From the NCBI GenBank assembly GCA_965224215.1, contig CBDCYS010000035.1, forward strand, positions 395,237 to 459,236: a DNA stretch of 64,000 bases, written 5' to 3'. Below, in pieces: positions 48,374-57,696 of this stretch. This DNA comes from CBDCYS01 sp965224215. Lineage in GTDB: Bacteria > Acidobacteriota > Terriglobia > Bryobacterales > UBA6623. The number at the start of each line of letters is the position of its first letter. Position 1 is the stretch's first letter. A program made the position numbers and the translations under genes. The notes under the pieces are model-generated. The model was not told where the DNA came from. It did no database searches and worked only from the letters and a program-made list of their open reading frames with translations.

Positions 48374-48818
48374 ATGTCCCAGTCGAGCGAGTGGTTGATT
48401 AGATTGGAACGGGCCGAGGTCAAGCCTCGCTGAGTTTCGTAAGATCGAGGCTCCCGACTGGGCGGTTGAAGAAAGGGACGGCACTTACTATCTAAAACAC
48501 TCAGGCTTCGAAGCGCTTGATGGTCCGTCGGAAGTCCAACAGTTTGCCCGCGACTTCCTTTCCGTCTTGAATGGAGCAGCGCAAGTTCGGATCGATGGCT
48601 TCGAGGCGGTGTCGGTCCATGGCCCGATGCGACTGCGAGCAGACGGAACTCTTCAAGCCTTTCTCGTCCTTGAAGGGTTTCGTTCCCGCACTCGATTTGG
48701 CGAGCTTTCGGTCGGTATTCCGCCAGTCCCTTCCCATGAACGAATCGAGTCTTTCGTGGCTTCGGCAGGGAAGGACCCTCTCGTGGAAAGAGCCCTGCAT
48801 CTCTATGGGAGTCTGGAA
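48374..48818 (+). pseudogene. Hypothetical gene upstream of the second hsd operon, frameshifted and cut by IS
   Basis: ATG 48374 (MSQSSEWLIRLERAEVK) stops early. One base out of frame near 48424 it continues LAEFRKIEAPDWAVEERDG, YYLKHSGFEALDGPSEVQQF, IDGFEAVSVHGPMRLRADG, ending in the IS at 48818. If IS and MITE are removed at TGGTA, it would read on (LVDLFLCRQLHQRVNHR) and stop at about 51203, 12 bases before hsdM. It may be a native operon member. No family recognised. Confidence 0.55.
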
Positions 48819-50618
48819 CCTGAATTATGCACTGCCGGTGCACCTGGTGAGGGCTGAGCCGCCAGGAACCATTTGGGGACCCCCGAAAACATGGGGTAAA
48901 AAGGTAGGCTGGCAAAGATTTCAGCTTCGCCAGTCAACCCCAAGGAGGTCACCCAAATGGTTACCAAACGAAAACAGCATAGCTCCCGAAGGCCCGTCAA
49001 ACAAGGCCCCGGCGCGAGGGCCCCGCGGCCCAATAAAATCGGGGCTGCCACGCCCTATCACTTCCGTGGCAAGAATCTGACTCCCTACGGCGGCTTGCTG
49101 CCCGTCGCCACCCTGCTCGAAAAACTCGGCTTCCAAGCGCTGCTGGAAGAAACCCTCACGACCAAACGGATCACCCGAGCCATGAGCCCCTACCAGTTCG
49201 TGCTGGCCCTCGTGCTCGGCCTCTATGTCGGCTTTGCGCGGCTCAACCAACTCCGCTTCATCGCTCGCGACCCCATCCTGACCGGCATCTTGCAAGTGAC
49301 GCGTCTGCCGCCGCAGTCCACGCTGTGGCGCTTTCTGGCCTCGCTGCACCTCAACGTGGCGAAGCAGATCCTTTCCATTCAGCGCCAGCTGCGGGAACGA
49401 GTCTGGGCCGCGGCCCACGTGAAGTTGGAGACGGTGACGCTGGACACCGACACCACCGTGCATACCCTCTACGGCCGCCAGATGGGCGGGCGCAAGAGCT
49501 ACAACCCCAAGAACAAGGGCAAGCGCAGCTACCAGCCGATACTGACCTTCCTGGCCGAGACGCGCGAATACCGGATGGGCGGGTTGCGCAACGGCGACCG
49601 GCCCACGGGCCGACAGATCGCCGCCCACCTCGAGAGCGCTTTCCGGACTTTGCCGGGCGGCGTGAAGAAAATCCTGGCGCGGGCCGATTCCGGCTTTTAT
49701 TGCTGGGAGGCGGTGGAGGCCTATGAAAAGGCGGCTTGTCAGTTCGTCATCGTGGCGCGCAAAACGCGGCGCCTGGTCGAGCGCTTGCAGCAAGCAGAAT
49801 GGAAACCCTCCCCCCGCTCCGACGCGGACGCGGAATGCGAATTCCTCTACCAACCGCAAGGCTGGGCGCGGGCCTGCCGTTTCCTGGCGCTGCGTTACGA
49901 AAACGAGCCCAAGGCCGGCGCGGCCGAGCAATACCAGTTGTTCGCCACCAGCGCTTACACCTACCGCGTGTTTGTCACCAATCTGGCCGAGCCGATCGCG
50001 GCGGTGGTGTGGTTTTACAATCAGCGCGCCGGAGCCGAGAACCTGATCAAGGAGGCCAACAACGACGCCGGGCTGGCGGCCCATCCCTCGCGCCGCTTTG
50101 ACATGAACCGCAATCACTTTCAGTTGGCCATGCTGGCCTACAATCGCAACTGCTGGCTGCTGCTGTTCAACCGCGAAGCCCAGGCCAGCGTGGAGACGCT
50201 GCGGCACACCACCCTGGCGACGGCGCGGCTGCGTTTTCTGTTCGTGGCGGCCAAGATCTGGCGGCACGCCGGCAGAACGGGTGTCAGCTACAGCGATCAT
50301 TATCAGGAAAAGGGCCTGTTTGAACGGCTGATGCGACGGCTGCGGGCGATGGGGCCGCCGGGATCGAGCTTGGCGCCGGTGGTGGAGGGTGCGCTGAGCT
50401 GAGGGGCACTCCATGCATAAAATTTCATGCACTCGCCGCAACGTACTGGGAACACGCCGCTTGCCAGCCCGCTTTTGCCCTGCCGGGATCAGGAGGCGGC
50501 TCAAACGGGGAGGGAAACAGCAGAAAAGACGACTTGAGAAATCACTGAGTTGACACGAGTGCCGCTATCGCCACAACTCCATCGACGATGGCTACGCCGA
50601 ATCTGTGCATAATTCAGG
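48819..50618 (+). mobile_element. IS1380-family insertion sequence, copy 3
   Basis: 1800 bp, both ends intact. Left flank TGGAA, right flank TGGTA (one mismatch). Its right flank is at once the left target duplication of the MITE starting at 50624, so two related elements sit five bases apart. Confidence 0.92.
48957..50402 (+). CDS. IS1380-family transposase (copy 3)
   Basis: 481 aa, full length. Differs from copy 2 by Leu-to-Arg changes (REYRMGG and AYNRNCW), both in otherwise invariant positions among the copies, and lacks the copy-2 stop. Confidence 0.92.
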   Translation: MVTKRKQHSSRRPVKQGPGARAPRPNKIGAATPYHFRGKNLTPYGGLLPVATLLEKLGFQALLEETLTTKRITRAMSPYQFVLALVLGLYVGFARLNQLRFIARDPILTGILQVTRLPPQSTLWRFLASLHLNVAKQILSIQRQLRERVWAAAHVKLETVTLDTDTTVHTLYGRQMGGRKSYNPKNKGKRSYQPILTFLAETREYRMGGLRNGDRPTGRQIAAHLESAFRTLPGGVKKILARADSGFYCWEAVEAYEKAACQFVIVARKTRRLVERLQQAEWKPSPRSDADAECEFLYQPQGWARACRFLALRYENEPKAGAAEQYQLFATSAYTYRVFVTNLAEPIAAVVWFYNQRAGAENLIKEANNDAGLAAHPSRRFDMNRNHFQLAMLAYNRNCWLLLFNREAQASVETLRHTTLATARLRFLFVAAKIWRHAGRTGVSYSDHYQEKGLFERLMRRLRAMGPPGSSLAPVVEGALS

Positions 50619-50623
50619 TGGTA

Positions 50624-51153
50624 CCTGAATTATGCACTGCGGCGTGGACCTGAGGAGGGCTGAGCCGCAAGGGACCATTGGGAACCCCCTAAAACATGGG
50701 GTAAAAAGGTCGGCTGGCAAAGATTCCAGCTTCGCCAGCCAACCCCAAGGAAGTCACCCACATGGTTACCAGACGAAAACAGCATAGCTCCCAAAGGCCC
50801 GTCCAACAAGGCCCAGCCGTGACGGCCTCGAGGCCCAATAAAATCGGGGCTTCGACGCCTTACCACTTCCGCGGCAGGAAGCCGACTCCCTACGGCGGCT
50901 TGCTGCCGGTGGTCGGGAGGGCGCTGATCTGAGAGCCTGGCTATGCGCTATGCCTAAACTTTTATGCACTAGCCGTAACGCACTGGAAACACGTCACTTC
51001 CGAGCGAGGTTTTAACGACGCGGATTCTGGGCGGGAAGGGAAACCGGACACGGAGAAGCCAAAAGACCAGTTGCCGAGCTACCACCTCACGACGACCGCC
51101 AACCCGCTACGAACGCAGCCACACTCGCAAAGTGAATCTGTGCATAATTCAGG
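50624..51153 (+). mobile_element. IS1380-derived MITE, copy 2
   Basis: 530 bp like the copy at 35099, with a perfect target duplication TGGTA (50619-50623 and 51154-51158). Carries the same 56-codon remnant frame. It lies 60 bases upstream of hsdM. Confidence 0.9.
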
Positions 51154-51215
51154 TGGTAGACCTATTTCTGTGCAGACAATTGCACCAACGAGTTAACCAC
51201 AGGTAGCCGAGCCAC

Positions 51216-52760
51216 ATGCCAGCCAACACCACCGAACTGGAAAAGCGCCTTTGGGGAGCCGCTGACGAACTCCGGGCCAACTCCAAATTGAAGTCTTCCG
51301 AGTACTCCGTTCCCGTGCTCGGGTTGATCTTCCTTCGCTACGCCGATCACAAGTTCGCCACGGCCCAAGCCAAACTCACCAGCCAAGGCAGCGGACGCCG
51401 CACCATCGGCAAGGCCGACTATCAGGCGCAAGGCGTTCTCTACCTGCCCGAGAGCGCCCGGTTCTCGAACCTGCTTCAACTTCCGGAAGGTGCCGACATC
51501 GGCAAGGCAATCAACGATGCGATGCGGGCCATCGAAGCCGACAACGAGGACTTGAAGGACGTACTCCCGAGAACGTACAACCGCCTCGACAAGGACCTTC
51601 TCGTCTCGCTCCTGAAGAGCTTCGCAGCCGTGCCCATGGACATCGAAGGCGATGCGTTCGGGAAGATTTACGAATACTTCCTTGGGCGCTTCGCCATGTC
51701 GGAAGGGCAGAAGGGCGGCGAGTTCTTCACACCTACCAGCATCGTCAAGGTGATCGTGGAAATCATCGAACCCTACCACGGTCGAATCTACGATCCGGCG
51801 TGCGGATCGGGCGGGATGTCCGTGCAGTCGGCGGCGTTCGTCGATCACCACAAGAAGGCCGTTACCGACATTTCCATCTACGGCCAAGAGAAGGTTGCGG
51901 AGACTATCCGCCTCTGCAAGATGAACCTTGCCGTTCATGGCCTCTCAGGCGACATCCGGCAGGGCGTCACCTATTACGAGGACATCCACAAGAGCGTCGG
52001 CAGGTTCGACTTCGTGATGGCGAATCCGCCATTCAACGTGGACCGGGTTGACAAAGAAAAACTGAAGGACGACCCACGATATCCGTTTGGGCTACCGAAA
52101 GCGGACAACGCCAATTACCTCTGGATTCAGGTGTTCTATTCGGCGCTCAACGAGGCCGGACGCGCCGGGTTCGTCATGGCGAATTCCGCCGGGGATGCCA
52201 GAGGCTCCGAGCTTGAGATTCGCAAGAAGCTGCTCGAAGACCGGGCCGTGGACGTGATGATTTCGGTGGGGCCGAACTTCTTCTACACCGTCGCGCTTCC
52301 CTGTACGCTGTGGTTCCTCGACCGGGGCAAGAACGCCACCAAGCGCAAGGATCAGGTGCTCTTCATTGACGCTCGCCACATCTTCCGCCAAATCGACCGG
52401 GCGCACCGGGACTGGACGCCGGATCAGGTGGAGTTTCTCTCGAACATCGTGCGGCTGTACCGGGAAGAGGATGTCGAGACCGAAACCGGAAGCCAGGATT
52501 TGATGAACGAGAAGTTCCCAGCTGGCAATTACACCGATGTTCTCGGGCTGTGCAAAGTCGCCACGATTGAGGATATCGAAGCGCAAGGCTGGAGCCTGAA
52601 TCCGGGCCGCTATGTGGGCGTGGCGGAAAGGGCGGCGGATGACTTCGAGTTCGCGGAGCGGCTGGAGGAACTGAACGAGGAGTTGGAAGTGTTGAATGGT
52701 GACGCGCGGGAGCTGGAGGGAAGAATCGCGGAGAATGTGGCGGCGCTCCTTGAAGCATGA
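51216..52760 (+). CDS. hsdM: Type I restriction-modification DNA methyltransferase (second system)
   Basis: 514 aa. HsdM_N domain (LWGAADELRANSKLKSSEYS), AdoMet motif IYDPACGSGGMSVQ, catalytic MANPPFN, C-terminal coiled coil (RLEELNEELEVLNGDARELE). It belongs to a different subfamily from the hsdM at 37714 and shares little beyond the motifs. Overlaps hsdS by ATGA. Appears intact. Confidence 0.94.
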   Translation: MPANTTELEKRLWGAADELRANSKLKSSEYSVPVLGLIFLRYADHKFATAQAKLTSQGSGRRTIGKADYQAQGVLYLPESARFSNLLQLPEGADIGKAINDAMRAIEADNEDLKDVLPRTYNRLDKDLLVSLLKSFAAVPMDIEGDAFGKIYEYFLGRFAMSEGQKGGEFFTPTSIVKVIVEIIEPYHGRIYDPACGSGGMSVQSAAFVDHHKKAVTDISIYGQEKVAETIRLCKMNLAVHGLSGDIRQGVTYYEDIHKSVGRFDFVMANPPFNVDRVDKEKLKDDPRYPFGLPKADNANYLWIQVFYSALNEAGRAGFVMANSAGDARGSELEIRKKLLEDRAVDVMISVGPNFFYTVALPCTLWFLDRGKNATKRKDQVLFIDARHIFRQIDRAHRDWTPDQVEFLSNIVRLYREEDVETETGSQDLMNEKFPAGNYTDVLGLCKVATIEDIEAQGWSLNPGRYVGVAERAADDFEFAERLEELNEELEVLNGDARELEGRIAENVAALLEA

Positions 52761-54037
52761 ACCCTATGCCCCCTACACAGACAAATTCGAGTGGTTGTCC
52801 GCTCAGTTCTTACCTAGATGATGTTATCGATTACCGCGGAAAGACTCCGCCCAAGTCAAACCAGGGTGTTCCAGTGATTTCCGCTGCCAACGTCAAAAGC
52901 GGTGATGTCGTGCTTGATGGGAAATACGTGAGTGAAGAGACCTACGATAAATGGACAACTCGCGGTTTCGTGAAAGCGGGCGATGTACTGGTGACGACAG
53001 AAGCACCAGTGGCTGAGGTGGCCCAGCTCCCAGCCGGACAAACATTCCTTATCACACATAGAGTAATAGCTCTTCAGATCAATCCATCCAAGGCTGATGA
53101 AGCATTTGTAAAGTATTACCTGATGTCAGATGGAGTTAAAAGAAAACTCCAGACGATGTCACACGGCACCACTGTTCCCAGATTATATAAAGAAGACATT
53201 CTGGATCAGGTGGTCTCCTTTTCAGATCTTTCAATCCAGAAACAAATTGCCTCCATCCTTTCCGCCTACGACGACCTGATTGAGAACAACACCCGGCGCA
53301 TCAAGATTCTCGAAGGGATGGCGCAGATGATCTACCGGGAGTGGTTCGTCAACTTCCGCTTCCCCGGCCACGAGAACGTGAAGCTGGTCGAGTCGGAGTT
53401 GGGGCCGATCCCGGAAGGCTGGACAGCTAAGTGTGTGACGGATGCAGTGCTTGTGAATCCTGCGACGAAAGTCCCACGGGAGGGCGTCAAGCCATTCCTG
53501 CCGATGGGAGGCTTATCGACCAACTCAATGTTGATAGCCAATGTAGGAGAGCGTGAGGGAAACAGTGGATCGAAATTCAAGAATGGCGACACGCTGTTTG
53601 CTCGGATCACGCCATGTCTGGAGAACGGTAAGACGGGATTCGTGCAGTTCCTTCCTTCCGACGATGCCGTGGCTTTCGGGTCTACCGAGTTTATCGTGCT
53701 GCGGTCGAAAACGGTTTGCCCAGAATACGTGTACCTGGTGGCTCGGTCAAGTGAATTCAGAGACAACGCCATCAAAAGCATGTCTGGTGCGACGGGACGG
53801 CAGCGTGTCCAGGAGGCGTGCTTCAACCGCTTCTTTGTCGCCCAACCTGACGACGAAACCCTTGGGCGATTCCAGCGCTTTGTCGGGCCAATGTTCCGGC
53901 TCATTCAGACGCTTAGTTCCCGGAATCTCAACCTCCGCGCCACCCGAGACTTTCTCCTACCCAAGCTGATCTCTGGCCAAGTCCCGGTTGATGCAGCCGA
54001 CGAACAAGCCGCCGAACTCATGGAACAGACGGCATGA
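52757..54037 (+). CDS. hsdS: Type I restriction-modification specificity subunit (second system)
   Basis: 426 aa, normal size. First recognition domain (LDDVIDYRGKTPPKSNQGVP), conserved helix IASILSAYDDLIENNTRRIK with MIYREWFVNFRFPG, second recognition domain (LGPIPEGWTAKCVTDAVLVN), and final helix NLRATRDFLLPKLISGQV. The first domain's DNA is less GC-rich than its neighbours, as often seen when recognition domains are exchanged. ATGA overlaps at both ends. Confidence 0.93.
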   Translation: MNPMPPTQTNSSGCPLSSYLDDVIDYRGKTPPKSNQGVPVISAANVKSGDVVLDGKYVSEETYDKWTTRGFVKAGDVLVTTEAPVAEVAQLPAGQTFLITHRVIALQINPSKADEAFVKYYLMSDGVKRKLQTMSHGTTVPRLYKEDILDQVVSFSDLSIQKQIASILSAYDDLIENNTRRIKILEGMAQMIYREWFVNFRFPGHENVKLVESELGPIPEGWTAKCVTDAVLVNPATKVPREGVKPFLPMGGLSTNSMLIANVGEREGNSGSKFKNGDTLFARITPCLENGKTGFVQFLPSDDAVAFGSTEFIVLRSKTVCPEYVYLVARSSEFRDNAIKSMSGATGRQRVQEACFNRFFVAQPDDETLGRFQRFVGPMFRLIQTLSSRNLNLRATRDFLLPKLISGQVPVDAADEQAAELMEQTA

Positions 54038-55470
54038 GCTACCTCAATCCCGACTCCGAAGACGCCGCAATCGAACAACCCACGATTGCTCTCTTCGCAG
54101 AGTTGGGGTGGGAAACGCTGAACTGCTACCACGAGAAATTCGAGCCACTCTCCCCGCTTGGCCGCGAAACGATGGGCGAGGTTGTACTCCCGAATCGCCT
54201 CAAAGCTGCAATCGAAAAACTGAACCCCGGCTTATCGCCCGAGGCCGTCGAGATCGCCGTCCAGGAGTTGACCAAGGACCGCAGCGCCATGAGTCCGGCT
54301 CGGGCGAATCAGGCTGTCTACAAGCTCCTGAAAGACGGCGTTAAGTTCTCCCACAAGCCGGGCGATGAAGAGGACCAAGACGAGGCTGTCGAGAGCGTCA
54401 AGCTGATCGACTGGAACGAACCCGAGAACAACGACTTCTTCCTCGCTTCGCAGTTCTGGATTTCCGGCGACTACGGGAAAAAGCGCGCCGATCTCGTCGG
54501 CTTCGTGAACGGTGTCCCGCTCGTCTTCATCGAACTGAAGGCGTCCCACAGGAAGCTCGAACTCGCCTACGAAAAGAACCTGTCGGACTACCGAGACACC
54601 ATCCCGCAGGTGCTCTGGTACAACGCCGTCATCATCCTATCCAACGGATCGAAAGCCCGAATCGGCAGCATGACAGCTGGGTTCGAGCACTTTTCCGAAT
54701 GGAAGAAGATTGACGACGAAAACGAACCGGGCTTGATCCGCCTGGAGACGATGATTCGGGGCGTGTGCGAGAAACGAAAGCTCCTGGACTTCGTGGAGAA
54801 CTTCACGATCTACAACGAAGCAAAGGGCGAACTGACGAAGCTGGTCGCCAAGAATCACCAGTTCCTTGGCGTGAATAATGCCATCGCTGCCGTCGAACGG
54901 CTTCACGAGAACCGGGGCAAACTTGGCGTTTTCTGGCACACGCAGGGCAGCGGCAAGAGTTATTCGATGGTCTTCTTCTCGTAGAAGGTATTGCGGAAGA
55001 TTCCCGGCAACTGGACGTTCGTGATCGTCACCGACCGGGAAGACCTGGACGGGCAAATCTACCGCAACTTCGCCAATACCGGCGCACTGCTAGAAGACGA
55101 AAAGCGGGTTCGCGCGGAGAGCGCCGTGGGTTTGCGGCGGATGCTGAACGAAGAAGACCACCGCTATGTGTTCACGCTGATCCAGAAGTTCCGCACCGAG
55201 CACGGCGAACGCTACCCGGTTCTCTCGACCCGCTCGGACATCATCGTGATCACCGACGAGGCGCACCGCAGCCAATACGATATCTTCGCCGCGAACATGC
55301 GGAGCGCCTTGCCGAAGGCCGCGTTTATCGGCTTCACCGGAACGCCGCTGATGGCGGGCGAGGAGCGCACCAAGGAAGTATTCGGCGACTATGTTTCGGT
55401 CTACAACTTCAAGGAATCCGTGGACGACGAGAACACGGTGCCGCTTTACTACGAGAACCGCATCCCGTAG
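54034..55470 (+). pseudogene. hsdR: Type I restriction subunit with internal stop and lost C-terminus
   Basis: The N-terminal HSDR_N domain is intact, with nuclease residues Asp153, Glu167 and Lys169 in RADLVGFVNG and LVFIELKA, and Walker A HTQGSGKS. TAG at 54982-54984 interrupts MVFFS*KVLRKIPGNW, where relatives have Gln (CAG). The same frame then continues through VIVTDREDLDGQI, VITDEAHRSQYD and GFTGTPLM to YYENRIP and stops at 55470, where relatives continue for several hundred residues. So it has both a nonsense change and a physical truncation. Confidence 0.9.
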
Positions 55471-55767
55471 TCCCAGTGCCAACCAGATTGCGGAGTAACC
55501 GTTCGACGTTCCGATCTCTAGCACCCGCTGAGCTTTCAGCTTCTGGACTAGGTTGGAGAGATACTCGCCTTCCGACGGGGCGACGTTCCACATCCCCGGC
55601 TGCCTCTCGCGCATCTTGTCAAGATGTCTCAAGACTTGCTCGCGTGTTGGTTTCGCTCCCTGGGCACTGACGCGGGGTGGAAGGATCATCAAGGCCACGC
55701 TGAGGCCAACGGTGCCGCACTGGATCAGCCTGGGAATCCTATTACTCAAGATCGCTGCGTTGAGCAC
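55464..55767 (-). pseudogene. N-terminal fragment of an exported O-methyltransferase-like protein
   Basis: About 100 codons: signal sequence (LIQCGTVGLSVALMILPPRV), then VAPSEGEYLSNLVQKLKAQR and the AdoMet motif VLEIGTSNGYSAIWLALGL. The family continues with 'R..GG.L.tiE', but here the strand becomes antisense hsdR at about 55464. Two unrelated genes thus meet tail to tail at one junction. It may be the chromosomal side of a deletion. No gene is seen between 55768 and 56049. Confidence 0.65.
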
Positions 55768-56049
55768 CCTACGTAATTGTAATCAAGACGGTTTCGGTCG
55801 AGAGCAGCGGGTATCTGCGTGCTGGATGATTTGGCAAAGAAGAGGAATAGGAAGCGGCCATCGCGGAGTATCAGGGGCGGCTGTCGGGGGAAGTGCAGTG
55901 CGGGAAGGGATGACCGGACCGACGATCTGGTGGACTAAGCGGAGCAGGCAGTCAGAAAGACCGTTGCCAAGAACCTTTGCGGCGTGTATGCTCCTGATAG
56001 ATAGTGCCGCTAGTTCGATTGCAGTGGCGAAAACTGGGAGGTGCTGAGC

Positions 56050-56241
56050 ATGTCCGACGACGCAAAGAAGGGAAACGAGTTGGGGGAGTCGCCCGAACTC
56101 TCGGATGAGCAACTCGAAGACGCTTCGGGTGGAATGAACAAGGACGGCATTGCACGATTCACCGTAGAACTCTACACCGAAACCGACGGCACGGAGTTGC
56201 ACGATCTAGCCGGGCAGATGCCAGAGAAGGTCAAAGAGTAG
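56050..56241 (+). CDS. Small peptide with double-glycine leader 1
   Basis: 63 aa from ATG 56050, with GGAGGTG six bases upstream. Polar, acidic leader containing ELSDEQLEDASGG and ending at Gly27-Gly28, the pattern of precursor peptides cut after GG by C39-peptidase transporters. The remaining 35 residues (MNKDGIARFTVELYTETDG...) have no Cys, so not a lanthipeptide or classical two-Cys bacteriocin. A relative with a near-identical leader lies 600 bases downstream. No transporter or modifying enzyme is in the window. Confidence 0.65.
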   Translation: MSDDAKKGNELGESPELSDEQLEDASGGMNKDGIARFTVELYTETDGTELHDLAGQMPEKVKE

Positions 56242-56386
56242 TCCACCGTAGGTTGGGCGGATCCGAGGGAAAATCCGGGAGATTCGGACGGGTTGTCAGG
56301 GACAGAATTCCGGGCCAGCTCCAGCTTCACCGACAAGCTCCAGACGAGGGCTATTTACAGAGCCTAGGAAGCGCTGTAACGGGCTG

Positions 56387-56782
56387 ATGACGGCTCCCTC
56401 TGTTCCGGGACTAATCGCCCTGGAGAGACGCGTCACGGTCTCCGTTCGCGGCCTTTACTCAGCTCCGATTCCACTCCCGGAGGATCTGCGACGGAAGGTT
56501 CTCCAGGACCTCTCCGAACTTAACCAGAGCCCGCACCGTGGGACTCCTGAGGCTCTTTCGACCAAGCTGATGCAGGTCCGGTCAAACCTGACCTCTAGGG
56601 TCCAATTGCTCTTGGGAGAACCTGCTCTCCCGAGACACGAACTTCAGCGGCGCGGGTGTATACTGTGGCCGGGACAGGGCCAAAATGGAAATCCTGGGCA
56701 AGGGGTCGTTTCCCCGCATTATCCGTCCCGCGTATCCCGCTTCGTCCCGGTTGGGCAGGCAGATAGCAGGTGTGGAGGTTAA
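56387..56782 (+). other. Open frame of doubtful coding status between the two peptides
   Basis: 131 codons, no good RBS. The middle (LYSAPIPLPEDLRRKVLQDL, SELNQSPHRGTPEAL) reads protein-like, the ends do not. It may be a remnant, or chance. The rest of 56242-56847 shows nothing else. Confidence 0.25.
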
Positions 56783-56847
56783 AGCTGATGGCGGTCGCCG
56801 TCTAGTTTCGACAGATTGAAACCAAATCGTAAAGGAGGAAACAGGAC

Positions 56848-57066
56848 ATGTCTGACGAGAGCAAGAAGAAAGAACCCGAGGTTCAGGAACAGGAAGAGAC
56901 GCCGGAACTTTCCGACGACCAGTTGGAAACAGCGTCCGGCGGAGCCCAGACGAAAAGCGAGGATCAGAGCATTTTAAATAAGTACTTCAAGGTCGAGATC
57001 AAGGGCATGTATAGTGACGAGGTGGCAGAGATTAGCCCCTCCGATGAGCCGACGCGAGAGCCTTAA
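56848..57066 (+). CDS. Small peptide with double-glycine leader 2
   Basis: 72 aa, strong RBS AAGGAGG eight bases before ATG. Highly charged leader with ELSDDQLETASGG ending at Gly31-Gly32, nearly the same as in the peptide at 56050, followed by a different 40-residue part (AQTKSEDQSILNKYFKVEIK...) without Cys. Both peptides also begin MSD(D/E). Shared leader with divergent cores is how RiPP or secreted-peptide families look. Product and partner unknown. Confidence 0.7.
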   Translation: MSDESKKKEPEVQEQEETPELSDDQLETASGGAQTKSEDQSILNKYFKVEIKGMYSDEVAEISPSDEPTREP

Positions 57067-57068
57067 AC

Positions 57069-57380
57069 CTTAAACCTAGCCCCTGCGCTTGTTCGCAAGA
57101 GGCTAATCTTCAATGGCTTGCCGAGAGCCCGGATGCCGAACTAAACCCTTCGGCTGGGTTTTCGTTTATTGGGGAAGCTGAGCCCTGCGAGGTAGTCGTT
57201 TCGACCGACCAGAAAGACGTTGGGGAAGCAATTACCTTGATGAACCTCGGTTCCGACTCCCCAAAGGCGCTGTTTATTGGCACTGGTGTACTTCAATCAT
57301 TCGAAATTGATAGCGTTCAACGTCATCGAGCGAATAAGGATTCTTTTCGCACCACGTATGATCGCCAAGCGAATCGATGA
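57069..57380 (+). other. Possible coding remnant after peptide 2
   Basis: This frame is open without a plausible start before ATG 57240, yet reads protein-like: NLQWLAESPDAELNPSAGFS, FIGEAEPCEVVVSTDQKDVG, EAITLMNLGSDSPKALFIGT. It may be a decayed gene or an unusual start. An AAACCC/GGGTTT hairpin at 57143-57161 followed by TCGTTT could instead be a weak terminator for peptide 2. Confidence 0.3.
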
Positions 57381-57696
57381 GCGCCTCGATCGCTGCCTCG
57401 TTATCGCTTGGTTCACCAATAACGCCTTTCACGGAGGCGTGTTGAGATGGTCAAGTCTGAAATTCTGCCCCGATCCGGCCTTCAGGCAAGGGGGTACTGA
57501 GGAGCCGTAGAAGAGCCGAATCGGTCGTGCCGCTTCCCCAAAAAACCAAACCTCTTGAACCCTAGCAAAAAATCATACGTTTTTGAAATTTAATGCCAAG
57601 AAGACCCTCACCCAACCCACGCGGACGGCCTAGGAAACCCGAATCCCTGAAGAAACCTCGCCAGCGTTGGGGCGAAGTAGCTCTTCGCCACCCTGA

